From positions 282,185 through 311,252 of the forward strand of contig BFEA01000963.1 in NCBI GenBank assembly GCA_003427395.1: a stretch of DNA of 29,068 nt. Direction: 5' to 3'. Positions 1 to 9,170 of this stretch are shown piece after piece (the first letter of the stretch is position 1; each line of letters starts with the position of its first letter). Source of the stretch: Chara braunii. Taxonomy: Eukaryota > Streptophyta > Charophyceae > Charales > Characeae. The notes under the pieces are model-generated. The model saw only the letters and a list, made by a program, of their open reading frames with translations. It searched no databases and was not told where the DNA came from. Position numbers and translations under genes: made by a program.

Positions 1-435
1 GACGTACGAGAAGCTGTCGCACGGATCGACGGACGATATTACTTCCCTCCCGACAATCGTTGTTCTGGATTCGTGGACGCGGGCTTTGTCATTGTTAATA
101 CGCACTTCCTGCCTTACTTAGTACTATTGCCATTTAACGAGTTGATTGTCATTCCGTGGACGACAGTGGGGCCCCATTGGGCTCGAACCCTGTGCACGGA
201 GTGCCAGTGTTTCGATCGCTACGAATCAAAGGGCTTCCACTACCAGATACGGAGTGAAGACGAGCACAAGGAAAGAGCCACGCAGCTGAGACCCTCCACG
301 TCGAACCCGGAACTGACCAACGAGCGACGTCGGGACTTGATACGGAAGCGGGACACGCGGAGTGTACCGAAACCCTTCCGCTCTAAACGAAGATCCACAG
401 CGCGGTGGAAAGTTCGACAATACTTTTTAGATTGA
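1..435 (+). CDS. Unrecognised protein, C-terminal part (5' end outside window)
   Basis: The frame is open from the first base to the TGA at 433-435, about 144 codons, so the start probably lies to the left of the window. A GTG at 73 is the only early alternative start and is not convincing in a eukaryote. The first half is mixed hydrophobic, with a FLPYLVLLPF stretch and a short cysteine pair (CTECQC). The last 50 residues are very rich in Arg and Lys, giving a basic, nuclear-signal-like tail ending at FLD. I recognise no domain. It stands just upstream of a gag remnant, so it could be part of a retroelement or of an unrelated gene. Coding status is inferred only from the open frame. Confidence 0.35.
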   Translation, partial: DVREAVARIDGRYYFPPDNRCSGFVDAGFVIVNTHFLPYLVLLPFNELIVIPWTTVGPHWARTLCTECQCFDRYESKGFHYQIRSEDEHKERATQLRPSTSNPELTNERRRDLIRKRDTRSVPKPFRSKRRSTARWKVRQYFLD

Positions 436-750
436 ATTTGGATTTTTTTTTTTTCGCGCCATGCCCGCGCGTGCATTCTGCGACGCGCGAAAACGACCGA
501 CTTACTTCATCAGACCAACACGGGGGATTTCAGTTCTGTCTGTGTCCCCACACTCAATTTTCCCAAAATCCTTGGCACACCCCATCTTGCTGTTTTTGTG
601 GGCCTTCTTTCTGCTCCTTTAGCACGCCGAACGGAAGACAACACAGGGCGTGAGGTAAGTATCGGAGCTGACACGTGTCGGTTCTGATGATAGTAAGTCG
701 AGCTGGCGAGAGGTAGGAGAAGTCCTCAACCTACTCGTCGAGATCGCCCA
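436..750. other. Non-coding leader before gag remnant
   Basis: No credible gene. The stretch has a run of T at about 444-455, a pyrimidine-rich middle part and, at its right side, a primer-binding-like site. It probably contains the end of a 5' LTR plus leader of the retroelement that follows, but I cannot place LTR borders because no second LTR copy is visible. Confidence 0.3.
659..669 (+). other. Possible retroelement primer-binding site (initiator Met tRNA type)
   Basis: The core GTATCGGAGCT matches the middle of the usual plant retroelement site TGGTATCAGAGC with an A-to-G change. The same G variant occurs at two other places in this window (12071-12082 minus and 14314-14325 plus). It lies about 90 bases before the first gag-like frame, where a primer-binding site belongs. 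The first two bases (TG) are not conserved, so the call is tentative. Confidence 0.35.
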
Positions 751-1645
751 GTGACCAGATCAAGATCTGGTGAGGCTAGACTGGCTATGCCAATGGCCGA
801 CGGCATCACAGCTCCCCCCAGGGTGATTCAATTTGTTAGTATTCCCGCCGCTTTTCCTTTCTTTCCTGATCACACCCACCCCGAAGCTTGGTTGGAAGCC
901 GTCCAAGCTCAAGGATATAGCGCGGAAGATCTCCCACGCGTCATCACCTTGCTGCCTTGCAACACGGCGCATGATTGGCTTAGGAGAACACAGATGAGTA
1001 GATTGAGACACCTTCAAGCAAGCGTTCTTGGCCAGATTTGATACGGTCAACAAAGACGCCGCTTGGTATGTGCTCAAGACTCGACCGCAAGAACCAAAGG
1101 AGTTGCTGCCTGACTTTGTGGATCGATTTCAAACTACGGTGGACAAATCAGGACGAGATTAAAATTCCGCCCGAGATTTGTTCATCGATCATCTACAAAG
1201 TCCGACGCTAAAAGGTAAGTTGCAGAAAAAGGTCCCCCCTAAAACGAACGAGCTATCCGATATTATCACCAAAGCACTTGAGTTAGACCTGACGGATACA
1301 AAGAAGTATATCAGTCAGGGAGACAAAGACATTACGAACATGATTCAGGATGTAGCGACGAAACGACGATCATCGTGGTTACGAGCGGTAGAACGATTTT
1401 ATCCCCGACCTAATCATGACCTTCTTGAAGGGGCCGCTTCTGATATCCCGTCAGTTCCTTCTCCCCCTCCTCCGATTCTCTCAATAAACCAACAGGTAGC
1501 AACGGTTAAACCCAGAAGCTCCCAAGATCCTGCCTCTATGACCATAACAAACATGCACTTGGCACACATGATCCATACAGCTACTACCAAACAATCTGAA
1601 TGGATGAGCAATCTATTCCAAATGCAGGCGGCTCACATAGATTGA
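751..1645 (+). pseudogene. Ty3/gypsy gag (capsid) remnant, frameshifted
   Basis: Gag forms the retrotransposon particle. The first frame (751-1041) carries HPEAWLEAVQAQGY and LPCNTAHDWLRR, typical of plant gypsy gag in front of the capsid domain. Near 1005 the reading moves to the next frame, which continues with FKQAFLARFDTVNKDAAWYV, FVDRFQTTVD and LFIDHLQSPTLKGKL, the familiar capsid order, down to a TGA after AAHID at 1645. A TAA at 1160-1162 interrupts that second frame. One frameshift plus one internal stop make this a dead copy. The Pro-rich stretch around 1455-1480 is the usual linker before the nucleocapsid. The family call rests on the general gag pattern and on the zinc knuckle and protease downstream. 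Confidence 0.65.
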
Positions 1646-1776
1646 ATGGAACACATAATGACCAGGCTAATTAAGCCCAACCGGCTCTTGCTCGACCTGC
1701 CCATGCATCGTTCCCGCTTTTGCCTGCTTCGCCTGCACCTGGACATGCACCGCAGTTCCTTCCTGCAGCCAACCCG

Positions 1777-1833
1777 GTAGGGAAAATCGAGTGTTACAAT
1801 TGCAAACAACCTCGGTATTTTGCCCGGGACTGT
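1777..1833 (+). pseudogene. Gag zinc knuckle (nucleocapsid), degraded
   Basis: In the frame starting at 1777 the residues CYNCKQPRYFARDC match the CX2CX4HX4C nucleocapsid knuckle that binds RNA, except that the histidine position is Tyr and the preceding Gly is Arg. The invariant zinc ligand is therefore lost, in line with the decayed state of the whole element. Confidence 0.7.
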
Positions 1834-2402
1834 CCGCAGCCAAAACGAAACCCCCACCTGCCGCAGCCCTCGTAGCTCTGAATAAAGGACGAGTGGCCGC
1901 ACTAATGGATACGACCCGAAACAAGGAGATCATTGCTTACGCCCTTGAGCGACCTTCCCCCCTCAATAGCAATTGCATTGACCTCAGGAACTTCTTCTTC
2001 CGAAGTTGCTACGTGGTTGATCCAGTCGAATACCTTCATCTCGCCGGCATGATCGGAGCAATCCGACCAGCCCATGACGATCTTGAATGGGTCGAACGTG
2101 AATCTAACCCCGGACCACAGTTTTGGGCGGGAGAAATTGATGTGCTACGAACGCTTAAGCAACTGGACATTCGCGTTCCGGTCCCAGTGGGACATTTGCT
2201 CACCATATCCGAAGCAGCAAATGACAAGCTGCTGCAACAATGTCAGAAGAATCAAAAGCGCTTTACATACCAGCGCATACAACGAATGCTGAAAAAGAAG
2301 AAGGAAGAAGGAAAGAAGGGTGTTATACCGCCTGAACCCGAAGTTGGTGAACCTGAAGCAGCGCGAGTAGCTACAATTTTTTTAGCTGAGAAAGATCATT
2401 AA
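1834..2402 (+). pseudogene. Gag-to-protease spacer of the retroelement
   Basis: After the knuckle the reading moves to the frame of 1791-2402, which is open to TAA at 2402. It includes VPVPVGHLLTISEAANDKL, a stretch of the kind that precedes the protease in plant gypsy polyproteins, then a charged Lys/Glu-rich segment (KKKKEEGKK) likely to be helical. No catalytic motif is present. It joins gag upstream to the protease frame that starts at about 2408, again by a frame change. Confidence 0.5.
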
Positions 2403-2407
2403 CTTTC

Positions 2408-2967
2408 GTGCGAGCTCGACTTGTGTTGTGGAAAAGTGCTGAATGTGATTGCCAAGTATGGGGCAAACCTTTCAACACCCTCATCGATATCGGATCCTCT
2501 GCGGTCGCTATATCATTAGATACGGTGAAAAGAACGGGACGACTCAACTCGATTCTCCCTCAATCTCGCAAGGACAATTACGTCTCTGCTGACGAGGAAG
2601 CAATGAATATCGTAGGAGTCATTGAGAATGTGGCCGTGAAAGTTGGACGAGTACACATCCTTATTAACGCATTGGTCATAGATGTGCACTCATATAATCA
2701 TATTCGGTGTTGTTGGGACTGCCTTGGGTAATGGCGATAGGTGCCCGCATGCATTTCGATTCCAAGCAGTTGGTGCTTACGCAAACAGTAGGAAAGCCTC
2801 AGACAGTTCCGTTGCGGATTTCAACCCAAACAGTAAAAAGAAATCCTAATTCTGCTCGGATAGGGATGATTCAAGGTCCCGATCACGAAGAATTTTCATC
2901 CCCGGATAATAGTTGCGGATTCGAAGAACAGAAGTGCGAAGAAGAGATGCCTAGTGAGAGTGAATGA
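2408..2967 (+). pseudogene. Retropepsin-like aspartic protease remnant
   Basis: Retropepsin cleaves the gag-pol polyprotein. Frame 2 of 2408-2731 holds the active-site region LIDIGSSAVAISLDTV, where the catalytic D-T/S-G triad reads D-I-G at 2486-2494, so the nucleophile-supporting Thr/Ser is lost. After a -1 frame change near 2707 the second half follows with LLGLPWVMAIGARMHFDSKQ, the hydrophobic-hydrophobic-G and terminal strand of the family. A TGA at 2965-2967 ends this frame, but the same frame stays open beyond it. Mutated active site, frameshift and stop together show an inactive copy. Confidence 0.65.
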
Positions 2968-3470
2968 AAATACTTGGTCGAACTTCTCGAGCTCAAAACT
3001 CCAGAGGAATTCCGAATGGTTCTCAGAACGACACGAACTTTCCACTTGAGTCTGGGAGACAACGCTCTCACGCCTATGGAAACCCAGGTCAGTCCCTCGA
3101 CCTTTCTCGGAGAACCCATCTTGCAAATATCTGATCTGGCAGACGATTTGGAACCCACTCGCACTTTGTACGAGGGAACACTTTCCCTCCGAGCACGCTG
3201 TCAACAGGTGAAACAATACCTGGATGTTTTTGTTTCCCCTCCAAGGTCGCTGCTTACAACAGGAGCGACCATCCCTCTGATAAAACAAGAAGCCGAAGCT
3301 CCCGTCGACGATGTGCCCGATCTGATGCAGGAAATGGTGGATTTAACAGGACTAACCGTGGAAGAAACCACGGCTGATTCGAAAATTGACGCCGAAGTTA
3401 AAGAGACCGAGATGATTAGTCTCGCTGAATCCCAGATGATCGCGACTGTATTTTCTGTCCGCACTAGCGC
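2968..3470 (+). pseudogene. Protease-RT linker of the gypsy remnant (no RT follows)
   Basis: The frame after the TGA at 2965 is open to 3702. Its first part (VELLELKTPEEFRMVLRTTR, PILQISDLADDLEPTRTLY, VKQYLDVFVSPPRSL) has the look of the acidic linker between protease and reverse transcriptase in gypsy polyproteins. Reverse transcriptase never appears. At about 3470 the same frame passes into a different protein type (DUF7869-like), so the retroelement was cut or recombined here. The border is approximate, as I see no target duplication. Confidence 0.45.
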
Positions 3471-5129
3471 AAGGTGCAACGAGTGTATTAGTTGGACCAC
3501 TCGCATCGAGGGCGCCTTCCCGGGGCCAAGGCGCTTACTTGTGGCGCAGCATAAATACCATTTGGCTCTTCAAAAAGCCCATCGCAAACTCTACAACGTT
3601 TGGTCGGTGGAGTCGCAGTTCAAGCAGAGAGAGAGCTTATGCATCATCATAGACAGGATGGATCAGGCTAAAACAACGATTCCCCATGCGACGCGCAGGT
3701 GATTGTCGAAAGAGATGGCGAACAACGCTATGATGAAAACAAATCTCACCGGTCTGATTGCGCATGGAAGGAATCCCTCGCTCTTCGTTCACACCTGGTT
3801 CCAGTACTTGTCGCACGGTTCGAATTCCGTAGTCACATCCATTGCAAGAGTGTTGAGAGAGCTGCAGGCGCAAGATGGGGAGCTCCCTCCTCTGTTGAGG
3901 GTGCAAGCGGATAACTGCGGAGGTCAGAACAAGAATAAATATGTGTTTGCTTTCCTTGCGCTGTTAGTCAAGTTTCGTATTTTTCGAGGAGGTCTTCATG
4001 GGATTCATGATTGTCGGTCACACCCACACCGACATCGACGTGAAATTCAGTTTCTTCGCCAGGAAACTCAGCGGTTGTGATGCTTACACCATAGATGAAC
4101 TGTTCTCCGTTCTGCAGCGTTCTTGTTAGGAGCCGGTAGATTGCACACATGTCACGGAGATGGTAGATTGGAAAACTGTTGTATCCCCTTACCTTGATCC
4201 AAAGATATCCGGTCACTCGACTCCACACCTTTTTTGATTTTACATGGACGGGGAAAATTCTGCGATGGTGTACAAAGAGTAGTGCAACAAAAAAAAGTGG
4301 GAGCCTAAGATAGGGCCTGTGTACTGGTTCAAGAGGAACAAGGACAACAGTTGGGCAGGGCCGGAATGGGGGTTCCAGCCTTGCCGTGAGTCGCCCAATC
4401 CAAACTGTGGCGACTTCGTTAGCGGCAAGGTGGGGCTACGAGTGCTAAAGAATTCTTGGGGAGATAAGATTCACGAATGGGAAACCCAATCTTTAGAGGA
4501 CAAAGAACTGAAAACGAACAGATTGCAATACTGGAAAGATCGCGTGCGCGAGTTTGATTGCATTGAAGCAGAAGAGACGGGGACAGTTCCTCTTTCCACG
4601 ACATTCTGGCTGACCCCAAGGGCTGACAAACCTGGATCCGAACCCGTGGCTGCTCACAAGCTTGCAGCACCCGCAAGAAAAACCTTGCTTCGTGGGTCAC
4701 AAGAAAGATGCTCCTAAACCTGAATTCGACCCGTGCGTGGCGGTCGACGTTGAGTTTTTCGTCGTGCTCAGGCCTCCGGACGACCACGTCGCGCAGGGGT
4801 GCACGTTCTGGGTGGGGCGAGTCCAGAAGAAAGACGAAGGCCGCGTCCTTGTTCAGTATTGGAGGCCTTGTAACCGCGAGCGTAGTGTTCGCGAGTTGTA
4901 CGCAGATGCATGGAACAAGAAATGGAGGGTGGAGACAGAGTCTAAGCCCGGATGGCAGGACCTGAAAAGCGTTGCTTGGGCATGGGCAAGCAACAAACGC
5001 TCGGCAGCCGGGATGAGAATCCGAAAGACCAATGCTATGAAGGCACAACAATCACTCGCCGCTGCCGACACACTCGTTTGTTCTGACATGCTGACTCGCG
5101 CTGCTGAAGCATCTTCGTCTTCCATGTAA
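3471..5129 (+). pseudogene. DUF7869-type gene, degraded by stops and frameshifts
   Basis: The DUF7869 family is found in many eukaryotes in transposon-like contexts; its D-N-C-GG-QNKN motif resembles part of an RNase H-like active site (my inference). Seen here in order: CNECISW (3475-3495), IIIDRMDQAK (3646-3675), VQADNCGGQNKNKYVF (3904-3951), then after a frame change at about 3990 GHTHTDIDVKFSFFARKL (4016-4069), MVDWKTVVSPYLDP (4160-4201), GHSTPHLF, VYWFKRNKDNSW (4319-4354), and after another change near 4690 a C-terminal part with LRPPDDHVAQGCTFWVGRVQ. In-frame stops stand at 3700, 4127, 4235 and 4280. The order matches the family from its middle to the end, so about half of a gene is present. 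It reads in frame with the gag-protease remnant upstream. Confidence 0.7.
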
Positions 5130-5183
5130 CTATCGGGACAAGAAGATGAGGGCTGATTGTCTTCATCTTTATCAAAAGTGGGT
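4740..5183 (+). repeat. Direct duplication, copy 1 (3' part of DUF7869-type gene)
   Basis: This segment recurs at 5562-5983 with scattered substitutions and small indels. Long identical blocks include those around 4961-5000 and 5783-5818, and the copy runs through the stop codon into the AAAAGTGGGT near 5183. The duplication spans the C-terminal coding part and the first bases of the 3' flank. Confidence 0.85.
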
Positions 5184-5513
5184 ATGGCGTTTTGGAAACA
5201 CCATACCCCGTCCGCTCCCCTCACCCTCCGTTCACCTCCCGGCAACCCGAGGCGTGCGACGTTTTCGAAACGCCGTACCCTCTCGGCACTGTCCACATAC
5301 AGGGCCGGAACGGGTACGGCGTTTTCAAAACGTCGTACCCCCTTCGGTTATCGGAAAGGGGAGGGAGCGGGAGGTACGACGTTACCGAAAAGCCTCACCC
5401 CTAGGCCCTGTTCGCCTACGGGGCCGGGGTACGGCGTTTCGGGAACGCCGTACCCCTCGGCTGATTCTAGAGACGTCGTACCCCCTCCCCTGATTCTGGA
5501 GACGCCGTACCCC
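5181..5513. repeat. Tandem array of palindromic ~29-bp units
   Basis: Five imperfect palindromes follow each other: 5181-5209, 5251-5280, 5312-5341, 5373-5400 and 5426-5456, then two half units at 5470-5485 and 5498-5513. The pattern is GGTACGGCGTTT, a 2-4 base centre, then AACGCCGTACCCC, so each unit can form a hairpin or bind a symmetric protein. Start-to-start spacing is about 55-70 bases. Units differ at several positions but often in a pair-preserving way. Spacers are GC-rich and dissimilar, unlike a CRISPR in strand symmetry, variability and host. Confidence 0.8.
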
Positions 5514-5519
5514 TTGCAT

Positions 5520-5561
5520 TGTGGCTGCGAGCGTGGTGCTCACGAGTTGTATGTAGATGCA
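5520..5561 (+). repeat. Third short partial copy of the duplicated segment
   Basis: The sequence GCGAGCGTGGTGCTCACGAG followed by TTGTATGTAGATGCATGG resembles 4876-4913 of copy 1 and 5699-5730 of copy 2. It lies directly before copy 2, so the region has been duplicated at least twice, with the palindromic array ending right at this fragment. Confidence 0.6.
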
Positions 5562-5983
5562 TGGAAGTCGACGTCGACTATTTCATCGTGCTCAGACCTC
5601 CGGACGACCACGTCGCACAGAGCTGCACGTTCAGGGTGGGGCGTGTCCAGAAGAAGGACGAAGGCCGCGTCCTTGTTCCGTATTGGAGGCCTTGTGGTCG
5701 CGAGCGTAGTGTGCGCGAGTTGTATGCAGACCGAGAATTGAAGGGTGGAGACGGAATCTGAGCCTGGATGGCAGGACCTGAAAAGCGTTGCTTGGGCATG
5801 GGCAAGCAACAAACGCTCGATGGCCGGGATGAGAATCAGAAAGAGCGATGTCATCAAGGCACAGCAATCCCTCGCCGCTGCCGACACAGTCCATGGGCGC
5901 TGCTGAATAATCTTTGTCTTTCGTGTACCTGTCGGGACAAGAAGACGAGGGTTTGTAGTCATCATCTTTGTGAAAAGTGGGTG
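5562..5983 (+). repeat. Direct duplication, copy 2
   Basis: Second copy of 4740-5183. It still encodes an open stretch from the ATG at 5561 to TGA at 5761 with LRPPDDHVAQSCTF and GRVQKKDEGRVLVPYWRP, but compared with copy 1 a block of roughly 13 bases is altered near 5735, which throws the rest out of frame. The part after 5762 is therefore non-coding. It ends at a GAAAAGTGGGT shared with copy 1. Confidence 0.8.
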
Positions 5984-6173
5984 TGCCGATATATGGTTGT
6001 CGTGGAAATATTTGTGTGTGCCGATATCTCTCGTTTAAAGGAGTTAGCGAATAACGTGGCATGCCGTCAACGAGTGTGCACGTTCGCTTGCTGTCTGCTG
6101 ACATGTACCGTTTGCCTTTACTGTCGGCAGACATCTCGGTAGTGTAATTTGTCGCGGCGGGATTTTTCAGGGT
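5984..6173. other. Intergenic region before the unknown gene cluster
   Basis: No gene. A stem can form between TGTCTGC (6092-6098) and GCAGACA (6127-6133). The end, GGATTTTTCAGGGTATGG, looks like a pyrimidine-rich 3' splice site directly before the first ATG of the cluster, so a 5' UTR intron is possible; a donor cannot be fixed from sequence alone. Confidence 0.35.
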
Positions 6174-7006
6174 ATGGACGAGGACCACATTATAAGCAAC
6201 ATTGTGAACGCATGGGGAACACCCATACGCTATGACGAATTTATTCCACATCGATACACGAGGCAGATGATTGCAGTTGGTTTCCGCACCAGCGACGAGA
6301 CAACTTTTTGTCCCACATTTGACCTGTGGTCTCCGCAATTGCAACGCAAGATCTCAAGGATGGACAAGACATGTGATCCGGAAGGCCACTTTTGGAAACT
6401 CGGTGCACCGCGGTGGAACCAATTTTTTTATGAATGCGGTTCGATATATGACCACTATACAACATGCAATCATGGGAAAATACTTTGCATTGCGTTTGAA
6501 GCACGCTATAGGATGACGTTTTGTTGTACGCGTATTGAGCGTCGCAAGACAAGCGTGATGAAATGCATGACATGGACTGTTCCGTGAACGACATGGAGAA
6601 CGCCCTGTCCAGGCACGCCCGTCGTTTCTGTAGTGTCATTCGAGATGCGATGATACAGTTCGTACGGCGAAGGACTTCCATCGTCGGAACAATTGCTGTG
6701 AAGGTGCTGCACACATTGGACGACGATGGAACCACAGTATACTTGAAGAAGACCAAAACGAAAACAAGTGTCGATGTCAAACACTTGTTTCGACGCATGA
6801 ACGGGACACACCGACACATGCCACAAAAGATGACGGACAACACGGCGGGAGGCGTGAAAAAAAGGTCACGGTTGCTAGGATATCACGAGGAATTGGACGA
6901 GGATGAAGTAGCACGACACATTTCATATACGTTCATCGCAAACATGCTTACAGCAGTGTATGTGTTCTGCACAGAAGCCGCTTCACGTGGTCGTTCAAGT
7001 GGCAGG
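6174..7006 (+). CDS. Unknown cluster gene 1, one frame break
   Basis: Starts at ATG 6174 (MDEDHIISNIVNAW). The first frame runs to TGA at 6587. The adjoining frame opens at 6539 and continues beyond 6587 without a stop, so one frame change between 6539 and 6587 would join them. Seen features: cysteines in YECGSIYDHYTTCNHGK, likely beta strands (ILCIAFEARYRMTF), then a long helix-like stretch (MENALSRHARRFCSVIRDAM) followed by IAVKVLHTLDDDGTTVYLKK and a Lys-rich part. No stop separates this frame from the ATG of gene 2 at 7007, so the true end of gene 1 is unclear: lost stop, intron, or a fused product. The strand-helix-strand order with an acidic DDD turn is like genes 2-4. No known family recognised. 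Confidence 0.45.
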
Positions 7007-7842
7007 ATGGATACCGATGATAGCAGTCGTAAGCGACGATTGGACGAGAACACGAAATTGAGGATTGTCGAGGCACTCCAAGTCAATCCATGGTTGAGTG
7101 TACTGCCATGGCGAGGAAAAGTCGGGAACTGGAGCCAGAGCAATTGGGACACTTAAGATTCGCTAACGAGATGGAATGGGGACGACTCATCGAAATATGT
7201 CCTGCCTCCCTCCAGACAGCGTATATACCAAACTACGCGGAGATTCACTGGATGTACGACCACCTAGATACTTATGACCCACTTGTATCTAATGCAAGTC
7301 AAGAATCGGAGTGTTGCGAAGAGGACGGAGCAATCTCATGCAAGTTCATAAGAACATCACCTCGCACATGGCCGATGCGATTCCGACACGAGCTGCAAAG
7401 GTGTGGAGGATTGTGCAACAGAATCACAACTTATCCCGTGCATAATGAAGCGGGGGCAACCGCTCAGCGCATATCTTATTGCTCAGTGAGGATTTTCTTA
7501 AACGATGCCGATTTATGTAGAGTAAATTATGTAGCATGCACTAGCAAGGGAGGGAGATTAATAGAGGCAAGATGCGAAGCAATGTGGTGTGAGGAGGAAT
7601 GCGACAATTTAGCGTTTAATGTGAAAGAGTCGGTGGAAGAAGTAGAGGATAAAATATGCACCCTCAGAGAAGCTATCGGCATTGCTCTCGCTCGCACGCA
7701 CAATTTCGTGAATATGTCATATATATCGTCATTCGATAGGGACGACGATGACAAGCCCGAGGGTTTGAAAACGCTTACATTCGGCTCACCTCTGCACGGT
7801 TTGTATAGTTACGAAAGAAACAAGCGCAATGGTTCAGAATAA
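7007..7842 (+). CDS. Unknown cluster gene 2, paralogue of gene 3, one frame break
   Basis: The ATG at 7007 opens a polar N-terminus (DDSSRKRRLDENTK) with NPWLSVLPW and NWSQSN, which match DPWMTVVPY and QWTNSN of gene 3. Between about 7142 and 7160 the frame changes and roughly ten residues present in gene 3 are missing. The second frame continues with FANEMEWGRLI (7159), SPRTWPMRF (about 7357), ISYCSVRIFL (7471), RVNYVACTSKGGRLIEA, a helix-like stretch and FVNMSYISSFDRDDDD, ending at TAA 7840-7842. Gene 3 has the same blocks in the same order. Cysteine content is high. Product and location are unknown; there is no signal peptide or membrane helix. The break means a pseudogene, an assembly indel, or a small unspliced intron. 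Confidence 0.6.
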
Positions 7843-7995
7843 CAAGTTCTCGTATTATAGATAGTTTACCACAGATAGGCATGCACCAGCACTGAGTGTT
7901 TGCCTCATAGGAGAGTTATCATTTCTCGACTTTATTTACGGACATCTACACTTTCGATTTTGTCGCTCGTGTGTGTGTGGTGTGTAGGGTGCATA
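7843..7995. promoter_or_regulatory. Short spacer between cluster genes 2 and 3
   Basis: Only 153 bases separate the stop of gene 2 from the ATG of gene 3. It holds a TTTATTTA stretch at about 7931-7938 that could serve as a TATA-like element, and a TGTG-rich segment. Such tight spacing is unusual for nuclear genes and more typical of virus-like or transposon cargo. Confidence 0.3.
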
Positions 7996-8990
7996 ATGTC
8001 ATCATCGACAACGTCGACAAGCATCAGTGGAAGTCCCGAGAGACACAAGCGCTCAGCAAAATCATTTCCTCCTTGTGCGAAATCGGTGCGGCATTATAAT
8101 GGTCATACTTGGTTCAAGTATGACCCACGAGAGGAATTCGAAGATGACCCATGGATGACCGTCGTGCCATATATGAATCGACATCTTGACCAATGGACCA
8201 ATAGTAATTGTATTGCGATGGAGACTGTTGGTGGCTTCCCTTGGGCAAGTCATTACAAGTTCGCCAACATGCTGGAGTTCGGGAGCCTCATTCCAGTGCC
8301 TGATGGTCTTCCCAAGCCTGTTTTCCTCACCCTTCTGCGCAAAGCATACCGCAATATTGACCGCTACAACAGTCGCATCGACTTCGTGTACATCACGAGT
8401 TCGCCACAAACTTGGACGTGTTCGCTGAAACAAGAGTTGATAAACACAGCTCGTCATTGTTCATTCTTGGAGAAGTACCCACACCATTGCCCAGGGATTT
8501 ATCCACAAGCTGTATCATACTGTTGTGTGCGGTTGAGTATTGCCGGCTATGAATTCGCAAGAGTGCTATGTGTGGCTTCTTCAAACAAATCTAGGAAACT
8601 TGTAGATGCAGTTGTGCGTGTTTCACGGACCAGCTGTTTCTTCAGCCGCCACAAGGTTGGTGGTTGCCTGTTCGCTTCGATCCAGATGGACGCTCACACC
8701 TAGCGATAGCAGGCCAGATGCAAAATCCGGCATTGTGGAAACAACTGGAAGAGAAAGCGATGGCCATACAAGACACCATTGGGAATTCCTTAGCACGTCC
8801 GGGAGGGTTTGTTAGGTTGAAATACATGTCGGTATTTTCGGAGAATGCAACAATCAAGGAGCTGCAGATCCATGTATATGGATCGTCCATGAATGCTATG
8901 TATGGTTTCAGTGCACGACCTCGTACGCGGCAAACCCCGTACGTCACAAGATTCGGACAGGTTATCAGACCTCCTACTAAATGGATGTAG
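7996..8990 (+). CDS. Unknown cluster gene 3, paralogue of gene 2, one frame break
   Basis: ATG 7996 is chosen because it begins a Ser/Thr-rich leader (SSSTTSTSISGSPERHK) followed at once by conserved blocks. In order: DDPWMTVVPY, QWTNSN, FANMLEFGSLIPVP (8260), SSPQTWTCSLKQELI (8395), VSYCCVRLSI (8512), RVLCVASSNKSRKLVDA. The frame ends at TAG 8701-8703, but the next frame, open from about 8595, carries the remaining blocks seen in gene 2: a helix-like WKQLEEKAMAIQDTIGNSLA, FVRLKYMSVFSEN, and IHVYGSSMNAMYGFSARP, ending at TAG 8988-8990. The break lies between about 8602 and 8660. A 44-base GT..AG segment at 8602-8645 would also restore phase, but it would delete the conserved VDA block, so an indel is likelier. 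No known family recognised. Confidence 0.6.
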
Positions 8991-9170
8991 AATTTAGTGA
9001 CAATGTAATCATAGCAGATATACTGTTTTTTATGTTTTTATGTGTTATATGGAGCATCTTTGTAGTTAAACAATTTTGTAATTGTACAATAGACGTGCCT
9101 GTGTACAATATTCAAAATCTAATATGACGAAACTCGCGAATTTTGTTCGTCTACACGCTCAACTTGCAGG
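8991..9170. promoter_or_regulatory. Spacer between cluster genes 3 and 4
   Basis: AT-rich, with TTATATGG at about 9046-9053 as TATA-like candidate and several self-complementary patches (AATTGTACAAT at about 9078). Directly before the ATG of gene 4 stands CAACTTGCAGG, which could be a 3' splice site, as also seen before gene 1. Confidence 0.3.

Noticed and set aside
5181-5513. CRISPR-like spacing of repeats
   Set aside because: Units are palindromic, variable and eukaryotic in context, and there are no cas genes; spacers are not uniform.
8602-8645. 44-base intron in cluster gene 3
   Set aside because: It would restore phase but would remove the VDA residues conserved with gene 2; a simple indel explains the break better.
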